Source: UKL13-2 sp043773745 (GTDB lineage Bacteria; Pseudomonadota; Gammaproteobacteria; Burkholderiales; Usitatibacteraceae). From it: a stretch of DNA of 7,204 nucleotides. This document shows, piece by piece, positions 1-6,270 of the stretch (its first letter is position 1; the number at the start of each line of letters is the position of its first letter). Position numbers and translations under genes: made by a program. The DNA is taken from positions 1 to 7,204 of the forward strand of contig JAYVEV010000134.1 in NCBI GenBank assembly GCA_043773745.1, given 5' to 3'. The notes beneath the pieces are model-generated. The model had not been told where the DNA came from, ran no database searches, and worked only from the letters and a program-made list of their open reading frames with translations.

Positions 1-764
1 GCCTGCCGCATCATCATGCCCATGTCCGAAGCAATGGCCACGTAGTTATAGCCGTACTCGATAAATTTTTGCACCATCTCGGGCGTTGGCCCAACGATAC
101 CGATCGGTTTACCAATCGCACGCGCTCGCTCAGCGGCGTTCTTTAATGCTGCCTGCAAATCAGGGTGCGCCATATTGCCCAGATGGCCCATCGCAGCAGA
201 TAAATCGCCCGGCCCCATAAACAGCGCATCAACACCGTCAACCGCGGCGATCGCCTCAAGCTGCTCGATAGCCGCCGGGGTTTCCAGCTGGATCATGCAG
301 GTAATGGCATCGTTGGCGCGACTGCCGTAATCCGCGAGCGTGCCATAACGGCTGCCTCGATGCATCGCCGCATAGCCGCGCGTGCCGGGCACTTTTTCAC
401 CGGGTTGCGGATACTTGGTCGAGGCTACCGCGCGGCGCGCTTCGTCAGCGTTTTGCACAAAAGGGAACATTAATGTTTGTGCGCCAATATCCAGTGCGCG
501 TTTCACCATCACTGCGTCATTCCATGCCAGACGCACTACCGGCACGGCACGCGTACCCGCGATCGCTTGCAGTATTTGATATGCATCGCGGTAATCAATC
601 GGCACGTGCTCCATATCAACCACTAGCCAATCAAACCCCACACAACCCATCGCCTCTGCGGTGGCAGAGTTGCCTGACATCAGCCAGGTGCCCAGCGGGA
701 TAGAAGGCTGCGCCAGCAGCGAACAGAAGGGATTATTGAGAATATCCATATGGTCAGTATCCAT
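1..764 (-). CDS. HpcH/HpaI-family class II aldolase (2-keto-3-deoxy sugar acid type), 3' end cut by window
   Basis: This is a pyruvate-dependent, metal-dependent class II aldolase of the HpcH/HpaI family (HpaI, GarL and RhmA/YfaU relatives), cytoplasmic. It should cleave a 2-keto-3-deoxy acid to pyruvate and an aldehyde. My translation gives 254 full codons with no stop, so the C-terminus lies past base 1. The family is about 250-267 residues, so only some 10-20 are missing. Visible motifs, aligned from memory to E. coli HpaI: the FDWLVVDMEH block with the catalytic histidine (H53), VVRLAWND with the pyruvate-binding arginine (R78), QLET with metal ligand E161, and GPGDLSAAMG with metal ligand D187. 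Two in-frame ATGs are possible, at 764 and 749. Neither has a strong ribosome site, and the HpaI N-terminus would fit either. It follows the dehydratase by 8 nt, so the two are surely co-transcribed, and the dehydratase product is its likely substrate. Hydroxyheptenedioate aldolase (HpaI proper) is less likely, because no aromatic catabolism genes are seen. The exact substrate is not determinable. Confidence 0.93.
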   Translation of the reverse strand, partial: MDTDHMDILNNPFCSLLAQPSIPLGTWLMSGNSATAEAMGCVGFDWLVVDMEHVPIDYRDAYQILQAIAGTRAVPVVRLAWNDAVMVKRALDIGAQTLMFPFVQNADEARRAVASTKYPQPGEKVPGTRGYAAMHRGSRYGTLADYGSRANDAITCMIQLETPAAIEQLEAIAAVDGVDALFMGPGDLSAAMGHLGNMAHPDLQAALKNAAERARAIGKPIGIVGPTPEMVQKFIEYGYNYVAIASDMGMMMRQ

Positions 765-772
765 AAAATCAA

Positions 773-2506
773 TTAGTAAATTGGCGGTTCTGGTGTTGCG
801 GCGTTGCCCGCGAGGAAATCGAAATCGCAACCCTCATTAGCCTGCGATACATGTTCGATATAAAGCTTGGTAAAGCCCCGCTCAAAAATTGTTGCGGCTG
901 GTTTCCAGTCTGCGCGACGACGCGCAAGCTCCTTGTCGGAAACCATCATGTTGAGCGTTCTTGCATCCACATCCAGCTCGATCATGTCGCCGGTTTGCAC
1001 CAGCGCCAGCGGGCCACCGATCGCCGCTTCCGGTGCTACATGTACAACGCAGCTGCCAAAATGAGTACCGCTCATGCGGGCGTCCGAGATCCGCACCATG
1101 TCACGGATACCTAGCTGCAACAATTTTTTCGGGATCGGTAGGTTGCCCCATTCCGGCATCCCGGGCGCACCTTGCGGCCCCCCGTTGCGCAGGATCAGCA
1201 CCGTGTTTTCATCGACTTGCAAATCTGGCAAATGAATCTGCGCGAGCATCTCGGCATTAGAATCGAACACTAACGCAGGGCCGCGATGTTTGAAAAATTT
1301 AGGACTCGCGGCAGACAGCTTGATGATCGCGCCATCGGGGCAAAGATTGCCACGCAATACCGCTAGTGCTGCGCCCGGCGCGACGGGGTTATCAAGACAG
1401 CGGATCACATGGCGGTCCTCATTGCTGGCACCGGCAATATTCTCGCCCAATGATTTGCCGGTAACAGTCATGGCATCTAAATGCAAATGCGCGTTAATTT
1501 CCTGTAGCAGCGCGGGCATGCCGCCAGCGAAGAAAAAGTCTTCCATCAACTTATCGCCGGATGGAAACAGATTGGCAATGACGGGAATACGGCGCGCCAT
1601 GGCGTCCATCTCGTCAAGCGCCAGTGCCAGCCCTGCACGGCCCGCCATCGCAATCAAGTGGATAGCGGCGTTGGTGGATCCGCCCAGCGCCATATAGGCC
1701 GCAACACCGTTTGTGAATGAATTTTTGGTTAAAAAAACAGACGGTTTTAAATCCTCCCAAACCATATCCACGATCCGCGCCCCGCAACTTGATGCCATCC
1801 TGACATGATTTGCATCCATCGCCGGAATGCTGCTAGCGCCCGGTAGCGTCAATCCCATCGCCTCGACAATACTCGTCATCGTGCTAGCGGTGCCCATGGT
1901 GTTACAGGTACCGGGCGAACGCGTCATCTTGGCTTCGAGCCTGATCCATTCAGGCTGTTTGATATTGCCCGCGACGTATTCGTCCCAGAATTTTTTGGTG
2001 TGGGTGCCCGCGCCAACGGTCTGGCCTTTGTAACGATCATTCAACATCGGCCCAGCCGGACAAAAGATCACCGGTATATCCATGCTGATGGCGCCCATTA
2101 ATGTGCCGGGCGTGGTCTTATCACAGCCGCCAAGCAACACCGCGCCATCAATGGGATGTGAGCGCAGCAGTTCCTCGACTTCCATCGCCAAAAAATTCCG
2201 GTACAACATGGTGGTCGGCTTGACCATTACTTCGCCCAGCGATAATGCCGGCAGCTCAACCGGGAAGCCACCCGCCAGCAATACTCCGCGCCGAACATCC
2301 TCGGCACGTTCGCGCAAATGTGCGTGACAAGGTGAGAGATCACTCCATGTATTGATAATGGCGATCACCGGCCGATTCAGAAATTCTTCACGGCCCAGAC
2401 CCATTTGCTGCAAGCGTTGCCGATGCGCGAAGGAGCGCATATCGTCGCGTGCTAACCAGCGTTGGCTACGCAGAGCTTCCAGCGGCATTCGCGGATCGAT
2501 TGGCAT
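773..2506 (-). CDS. IlvD/Edd-family sugar-acid (aldonate) dehydratase
   Basis: This 577-residue cytoplasmic Fe-S dehydratase removes water from an aldonic acid to give a 2-keto-3-deoxy acid. Residues seen: C60 (SPCHAH), C128 in GGCDKTTPG and C201 in GTCNTMGTAS are the three cluster cysteines. D129 and K130 match the Mg ligand and the carbamylated lysine of the family. The serine in SDARMSG (about residue 479) matches the catalytic base known in Rhizobium L-arabinonate dehydratase. The GTCNTMGTAS signature and the length of about 580 resemble the L-arabinonate/D-xylonate dehydratase subgroup more than dihydroxy-acid dehydratase (IlvD), which usually reads GACGGM at this place. The co-transcribed aldolase immediately downstream supports sugar-acid breakdown rather than branched-chain amino acid synthesis. 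The ATG at 2506 has no clear Shine-Dalgarno site, and M7 (2488) is an alternative. Arabinonate, xylonate, fuconate or another substrate cannot be separated by reading. Many automated pipelines would label it ilvD. Confidence 0.93.
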   Translation of the reverse strand: MPIDPRMPLEALRSQRWLARDDMRSFAHRQRLQQMGLGREEFLNRPVIAIINTWSDLSPCHAHLRERAEDVRRGVLLAGGFPVELPALSLGEVMVKPTTMLYRNFLAMEVEELLRSHPIDGAVLLGGCDKTTPGTLMGAISMDIPVIFCPAGPMLNDRYKGQTVGAGTHTKKFWDEYVAGNIKQPEWIRLEAKMTRSPGTCNTMGTASTMTSIVEAMGLTLPGASSIPAMDANHVRMASSCGARIVDMVWEDLKPSVFLTKNSFTNGVAAYMALGGSTNAAIHLIAMAGRAGLALALDEMDAMARRIPVIANLFPSGDKLMEDFFFAGGMPALLQEINAHLHLDAMTVTGKSLGENIAGASNEDRHVIRCLDNPVAPGAALAVLRGNLCPDGAIIKLSAASPKFFKHRGPALVFDSNAEMLAQIHLPDLQVDENTVLILRNGGPQGAPGMPEWGNLPIPKKLLQLGIRDMVRISDARMSGTHFGSCVVHVAPEAAIGGPLALVQTGDMIELDVDARTLNMMVSDKELARRRADWKPAATIFERGFTKLYIEHVSQANEGCDFDFLAGNAATPEPPIY

Positions 2507-2542
2507 GGTGTCAATTGTAAGCGGAGCTCAAGCGCGCGGGGA

Positions 2543-2571
2543 AATATACGCAGGCACCTATTGTTACGAAA
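2543..2571 (-). promoter_or_regulatory. Weak candidate promoter for the dehydratase-aldolase pair
   Basis: On the minus strand, TATATT (2548-2543) matches five of six positions of a sigma70 -10 box. It lies 17 nt after TTTCGT (2571-2566), a poor -35 match. The predicted start is about 30 nt before the dehydratase ATG. The poor -35 would suit an activator-dependent promoter, and the inverted repeat at 2572-2611 abuts the -35 side. Read-through from the receptor gene is an equally good explanation for expression. Confidence 0.25.
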
Positions 2572-2611
2572 CGTCCGGTAGCAAACCCAAGTTCAGGCAT
2601 ACCACCGGACG
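2572..2611. repeat. Perfect 8-bp inverted repeat in the receptor-dehydratase gap
   Basis: CGTCCGGT (2572-2579) and ACCGGACG (2604-2611) are exact reverse complements separated by 24 nt. The repeat begins 8 nt after the receptor stop codon. In minus-strand RNA it could form a GC-rich stem followed only by a short TTTCG, so it would be a poor intrinsic terminator with a large loop. It could instead be a processing or stabilising hairpin, or a regulator site next to the candidate promoter. Function is inferred; the repeat itself is directly visible. Confidence 0.55.
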
Positions 2612-2618
2612 GAGTGCT

Positions 2619-4988
2619 TTAGAAGTCGTAACGGAAATTGATACCAAAGTAGCGTTTATCATCGCGTGGCACTGCTCTGACATAGTAGGTACCACCGGTT
2701 GCCAATATCGACGAGTACGATTTATTGGCCAGATTTTTACCAAGAACTGCCACACGCCAACCTTTTGATGGGTCTGACAGTGCGATGGTGGCATTCAAAA
2801 TGCCATAGGCAGCCTGAACTGCGTCGGGAGATTGGGTCAGCTCATACTGAACCTTGCTTTGCCAGTTGTAATCGGCCCCCAAATCCAACACCGTACCTTC
2901 GTTAAGCGCCATCTTGTAATTGCCGCGCACATTCAGCTTCCAATCTGGCGAAAACGGTAATGGCTGCCCATTTATATTACATTCGAGCGCCGCCGTTGCC
3001 GACAGTCCCGTCGGGCACGGGAAATTATCCACCCGTGCATTGATACGCGCGGCAGCGCCGGACAGCGTGAACTCTTTGGAGAGCTTGGCTGCAAAATCCA
3101 TCTCAACGCCGCGTGTCGATACCGAGCCCGCATTAATCAGCCGCGTCACAATTGTGCCCGCAACCGTATCCGGCACGTTCGCCTGATAGTTGTCGTACTT
3201 GGTATTAAAAACTGCAATATTCAGACGCAAACGGTTATCAAAGCTGGTGGACTTCAGACCGATTTCAAATGAGTCTGAGGTCTCAGGCTTCAAGGGATTG
3301 GTCTGCAGATTTGTCATATTGAAAAACACGTTATAGGCTGGCCCTTTGTAGCCGCGTGAATATGTGGCATAGACCATGGTGTTTTTATTAATGTCAAACT
3401 GCGGCCCGACGCGTCCGGAGACCGCGTTCTCATTGACCGAACCGGCATTCGCCACCGCCGGCTGCACGCCGGGGAACGCTGCTGGCTGGGTGGATACCCG
3501 CTGGTGTGTGTACGAGAGCTTGTCTTCGGTGAAGCGCAAGCCGGCAATGCCGCGAAGTGCCGAGCTAAAATTAAAAGTGCCCTCACCAAACAGCGAGCTA
3601 CTCTTACTGCGGGTACTGTAGTTGGCAACGCCTGTATCGAGCGTTAGTGAGCCCGGCGAGCAGGGTATCAGTCCTGACGGCAGCGCGGTAGCAGTGGTTG
3701 CGTTACAGCGCGTTACATCACGCTGATAGCGTTCATCGTCTTTGCCATCGATATAAAATACGCCAGCGACATAATCAAAAAATTTACCTTTAGGCGACGC
3801 AATCCGCAATTCCTGTGAAACCTGCGAGAAACTCAAATCACCACGGTCTTGCGATTGCGGGAACTGTCGGTATGCAACTGACAGCCGATCACCATCTTGG
3901 AACTGCGTATTGTCCCATTTTCGATAGGCAGTGATTGAAGTCAGGGTATAGGCACCAAGATTCCAGTCAACTTGCGCAGACAATCCTGAGTTCTTATCCT
4001 CCACGCGTGTTTCGATATTGCTGGTGATTTCGGTGTTGGCGCTGCTGGGCAATACGGGTGAAATCGCCGCCGGGAATAGCGGGTTACTGTTTACCCTGCC
4101 GGAGCCGTAAAACGTGGCTCTGTTATTGATCACTACCCCATTGGGGCCGTTATCGTTGGCTTTCATGTAGTCCGCGATAAAGGAAATCTTGAAATCCGCA
4201 TTCGGCTGCATATCGAGTCTGGCACGCACGCCGTCACGCCTGTAGCCATTAACGCTGCTGCCATCCGCAACATTTTTTACGTTACCTTGGTAATCGCCAT
4301 GCATCAGCGCAATCGAACCGGTCATCCCCGGTTGTACTTCACCAGACACCCCAAAACGCATGCGTTTTTCATTGCCTTGAAAGTAGGATAAATCGATATA
4401 ACGCTCGGTCTCTTTTGATGGGGGGCGCGAGACGATATTGATCACGCCTGCGGAGGCATTTCTGCCGAACAAAGTGCCCTGCGGCCCGCGTAATACTTCG
4501 ACCCGATCAATATCGAGCAAATCCAATGTGGACTGACCAGGCCGTGAAAAAACCACGCCATCAATCACGGTCGATACGGTCGGCTCCACACCGGGCGAAG
4601 TAGAAATCGTACCTACGCCGCGGATAAACAGGGATGTATCCTTATTCGAGGCACCCGTGCGGAAATTCACCGTTGGCGTCTGCGAAGTAATCGCTCCCAA
4701 GGTGTTGAGATTAGCCTGCTCAAGCTGTGCACCGCTGATGACAGAAATCGCGATCGGCACCGTTTGCAGAGACTCGGAACGCTTGGTTGCCGTCACAACG
4801 ATGGTGTCTAGCTGGGTATCGTCAGATTTAGCTGCAGGCTTTGCTATAATCGCCGCTTGTTGGGCTTCCACAGCGGTCGTGGCCAGCAAAGCCGCAGACA
4901 CTAATACCGGCAGCAGACGTCGTTGAAATACAACCGCTTTGTTTGAATGCGTCATGACGCTTTTGCGCTGTTCCTGAGTCAATTTCAT
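2619..4988 (-). CDS. TonB-dependent outer-membrane receptor
   Basis: This 789-residue outer-membrane, TonB-energised transporter takes up a large or scarce ligand. Layout: a signal peptide at about 1-42 (basic FQRR, then hydrophobic LLPVLVSAALLATTAV, cleavage near VEA-QQ), a TonB-box-like DTIVVTA at 61-67, a plug domain at about 70-190 with FIRGVG, the VEVLRGPQGTLFGRNASAG signature and INIVSRPP, then the beta barrel. The last residue is phenylalanine (NFRYDF), the usual signal for BAM insertion. There is no N-terminal signalling domain, so it is not a FecA-type transducer. Cysteine pairs C428/C443 and C658/C670 probably form disulfides in extracellular loops. The start at 4988 is chosen because a strong GGAGGTG lies 6 nt upstream and the signal peptide follows; the frame stays open to an ATG at 5252, giving a spurious 88-residue extension. 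Neighbouring sugar-acid genes suggest a carbohydrate-related ligand, but iron chelates or other compounds cannot be excluded. Confidence 0.95.
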   Translation of the reverse strand: MKLTQEQRKSVMTHSNKAVVFQRRLLPVLVSAALLATTAVEAQQAAIIAKPAAKSDDTQLDTIVVTATKRSESLQTVPIAISVISGAQLEQANLNTLGAITSQTPTVNFRTGASNKDTSLFIRGVGTISTSPGVEPTVSTVIDGVVFSRPGQSTLDLLDIDRVEVLRGPQGTLFGRNASAGVINIVSRPPSKETERYIDLSYFQGNEKRMRFGVSGEVQPGMTGSIALMHGDYQGNVKNVADGSSVNGYRRDGVRARLDMQPNADFKISFIADYMKANDNGPNGVVINNRATFYGSGRVNSNPLFPAAISPVLPSSANTEITSNIETRVEDKNSGLSAQVDWNLGAYTLTSITAYRKWDNTQFQDGDRLSVAYRQFPQSQDRGDLSFSQVSQELRIASPKGKFFDYVAGVFYIDGKDDERYQRDVTRCNATTATALPSGLIPCSPGSLTLDTGVANYSTRSKSSSLFGEGTFNFSSALRGIAGLRFTEDKLSYTHQRVSTQPAAFPGVQPAVANAGSVNENAVSGRVGPQFDINKNTMVYATYSRGYKGPAYNVFFNMTNLQTNPLKPETSDSFEIGLKSTSFDNRLRLNIAVFNTKYDNYQANVPDTVAGTIVTRLINAGSVSTRGVEMDFAAKLSKEFTLSGAAARINARVDNFPCPTGLSATAALECNINGQPLPFSPDWKLNVRGNYKMALNEGTVLDLGADYNWQSKVQYELTQSPDAVQAAYGILNATIALSDPSKGWRVAVLGKNLANKSYSSILATGGTYYVRAVPRDDKRYFGINFRYDF

Positions 4989-4994
4989 GGGATA

Positions 4995-5001
4995 CACCTC
5001 C
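4995..5001 (-). promoter_or_regulatory. Strong Shine-Dalgarno site fixing the receptor start
   Basis: GGAGGTG on the minus strand lies 6 nt before the ATG at 4988. It is the best ribosome site in the window and decides between the 789-residue start and the longer open frame beginning at 5252. Confidence 0.85.
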
Positions 5002-5214
5002 GTAAATTTGTCCGCTTCGGGCTTGTCATGCGCCGTACGAATAACTGCTGGCGCTGCAAACCATCTTTGGGACAGGATCATTGAAACCTGCTGGTTGCCT
5101 GTAACGAGATTGCGTAGAACTAACTGTCGCGGCGTGCATGCCCATACTTTTTCAACAACCGGCCAATGCGCCTGACCCGCTATCGGCACAGACTTACACG
5201 CCAATCCAAACTGC

Positions 5215-5243
5215 ATACTATTGAGTGCGGATATCAAAGTCAA
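5215..5243 (-). promoter_or_regulatory. Candidate sigma70 promoter of the receptor gene
   Basis: TTGACT (5243-5238, five of six) is followed after exactly 17 nt by TAGTAT (5220-5215, four of six) on the minus strand. Transcription would begin near 5208, giving a leader of about 220 nt before the receptor ATG. The promoter lies inside the spurious N-terminal extension of the receptor frame, which further argues against that longer start. The long leader could hold post-transcriptional control. I see no recognisable riboswitch in it. Confidence 0.5.
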
Positions 5244-5290
5244 GTAGGTCATCTATATGAGTTGTATCGCCCCTTGATAGTCATCGCCAG

Positions 5291-5329
5291 TCACCCCGAG
5301 AGGTCGGGATCTTCATTCCCGTTCTTTTT
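5291..5329 (+). repeat. Two overlapping hairpins with a T-run in the divergent region
   Basis: CCCGA (5295-5299) pairs with TCGGG (5304-5308) across a 4-nt loop. CGGGA (5305-5309) pairs with TCCCG (5317-5321) across a 7-nt loop, and is followed by TTCTTTTT (5322-5329). The two stems share 5305-5308 and cannot both form. The second resembles a weak rightward intrinsic terminator. The CACCCCGAG...GGGATCTT wording also resembles dispersed intergenic repeats common in bacteria, whose spurious translation reads HPERS-GS. No coding role is likely. Confidence 0.4.
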
Positions 5330-5367
5330 CGCATCAGCGCCTGGCTGCGGCTGCGCGGCAAAAATAC

Positions 5368-5396
5368 TTGACCCGCTTTATCATTTCGACAATACT
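5368..5396 (+). promoter_or_regulatory. Candidate promoter of the arsRC-aqpS operon
   Basis: TTGACC (5368-5373, five of six) is followed after 17 nt by AATACT (5391-5396, four of six). The predicted transcription start is around 5402-5404, essentially at the arsR ATG (5403), so the mRNA may be leaderless. The stretch before the ATG carries only a weak GGA too close to the start codon, which agrees with leaderless translation. A different upstream promoter is possible. Confidence 0.45.
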
Positions 5397-5402
5397 GGAA
5401 AT
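5383..5402. promoter_or_regulatory. Possible ArsR operator over the -10 region
   Basis: ATTTC (5383-5387) and GAAAT (5398-5402) form a short inverted repeat with a 10-nt spacer that covers the -10 box. ArsR-family dimers typically bind AT-rich dyads overlapping their own promoter, so the place is right. The half-sites are short and could occur by chance. Confidence 0.3.
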
Positions 5403-5774
5403 ATGGAAACAAAGGAAATTATTGCCGCACTAAGCGCCCTTGCTCAAGAATCGAGGCTTGCCATTTTTCGGCTGCTGGTTGAAGCGGGGCCCCAAGGTTT
5501 GCCCGTAGGCGCTATTGCCGAATCGCTGGGTCTCGCCAATGCCACGCTGTCTTTTCATTTGAGGGAATTAACGCGGGCCGGGCTTACCGAAGCCACACCC
5601 AATGGGCGCTCGATTATTTACTCAACCGACTTTACAACCATGAACGGCCTGATCGCCTACCTGACTGAAAACTGTTGCGCCGGGGCTGGCAGTGCCCGGA
5701 TTCGCGCCTGCACAGGCACAGCCTTACCTTTAACCCGTCTGCCATCAACAACCAAGGCACGCCGCAATGGATAG
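5403..5774 (+). CDS. arsR: ArsR/SmtB-family arsenite-responsive repressor
   Basis: This 123-residue cytoplasmic winged-helix repressor should autoregulate the operon and leave DNA when it binds As(III) or Sb(III). The helix-turn-helix is at about 33-60 (GAIAESLGLANATLSFHLREL), followed by a wing with NGRSIIYS near 67-74. It lacks the ELCVCDL-type cysteines of the E. coli sensor. Instead it has C91-C92 in ENCCAGAG and C103, a C-terminal cluster comparable to the Acidithiobacillus ferrooxidans ArsR site (C95, C96, C102), though the spacing to the third cysteine is longer. The start at 5403 matches the family N-terminus (METKEIIAALSALAQESRLAIFRLL begins helix 1). The frame is open from an ATG at 5166, but that extension holds the promoter elements and no known domain. 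The gene overlaps arsC by 8 bp. Assignment as a metalloid sensor rests on the cysteines and the neighbours. Confidence 0.92.
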   Translation: METKEIIAALSALAQESRLAIFRLLVEAGPQGLPVGAIAESLGLANATLSFHLRELTRAGLTEATPNGRSIIYSTDFTTMNGLIAYLTENCCAGAGSARIRACTGTALPLTRLPSTTKARRNG

Positions 5775-6270
5775 GCGCGTTTTTAATGTGCTCTTCCTTT
5801 GCACGCACAATTCAGCGCGTTCAGTGATGGCGGAGGCGATGCTCAACACCATCGGCGGCGGCCGTTTCAAAGCGTTCAGCGCTGGCAGTTATCCTAGCGG
5901 CAAGCCTAATTTTTTCGCATTAGAAAAAATAAAGGCATTGGACTATCCGGTCGAATCAATCCGCAGCAAATCGTGGGATGAATTTGCGCAACCAGATGCA
6001 CCCCATATGGACATCATCATTACCGTATGCGACAACGCGGCAGGTGAAGCATGCCCTATTTGGCCCGGTCACCCGGCGACGGCACACTGGGGCTTCCCTG
6101 ATCCTGTCGCCGTCGCAGGAACCGATGAGCAAAAGCGCAAAGCGTTTGATGATGTCTTCATTGCCATCCGTCACCGCATCCAACTATTGACTGATTTGCG
6201 CGACGAGCAGCTGGATCATTTATCGTTGGCAAGCGAGTTAAAACGTATTTCCAAAGAGACTGCAGCATGA
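5767..6270 (+). CDS. arsC: Arsenate reductase, LMW protein-tyrosine-phosphatase fold
   Basis: This 167-residue cytoplasmic enzyme reduces As(V) to As(III). The phosphatase P-loop CTHNSAR gives nucleophile C12 and R18. The ITVCDNAAGEACP segment supplies C88 and C96, candidates for the second and third redox cysteines of thioredoxin-coupled enzymes. FPDP (D112) supplies the general-acid aspartate. The VCDNAAGEACPIWPG segment followed by HWGFPDP is typical of proteobacterial ArsC of this fold and unlike the glutaredoxin-dependent R773-type ArsC. Its length is slightly above the usual 130-160. The start overlaps the arsR end by 8 bp and has a weak AAGG ribosome site, so translational coupling is likely. 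Its ATGA overlaps the next gene by 4 bp. The reducing partner (thioredoxin or glutathione/glutaredoxin) is not proven by reading. Confidence 0.95.
   Translation: MDRRVFNVLFLCTHNSARSVMAEAMLNTIGGGRFKAFSAGSYPSGKPNFFALEKIKALDYPVESIRSKSWDEFAQPDAPHMDIIITVCDNAAGEACPIWPGHPATAHWGFPDPVAVAGTDEQKRKAFDDVFIAIRHRIQLLTDLRDEQLDHLSLASELKRISKETAA

Noticed and set aside
1290..1697. Plus-strand open frame of 135 codons inside the dehydratase gene
   Set aside because: It is a complementary-strand shadow of a well-conserved enzyme, with low-complexity Ala/Ser-rich translation and no ribosome site.
773..2506. Calling the dehydratase IlvD (dihydroxy-acid dehydratase)
   Set aside because: The GTCNTMGTAS motif, the length and the co-transcribed HpaI-type aldolase fit the sugar-acid subgroup better.
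2572..2611. Intrinsic terminator for the receptor gene
   Set aside because: The stem is GC-rich, but the 24-nt loop and absence of a real T-run make a terminator call unsafe; kept only as an inverted repeat.
2352..2768. Plus-strand open frame of 138 codons spanning the dehydratase start and receptor end
   Set aside because: It overlaps two clear genes on the other strand and its translation resembles no known protein.
4989..5207. Riboswitch in the long receptor leader
   Set aside because: I found no conserved riboswitch core; length alone is not evidence.
5166..5402. N-terminal extension of ArsR starting at the ATG at 5166
   Set aside because: It has no domain, carries hairpins and the likely operon promoter, and the family N-terminus begins at METKEI (5403).
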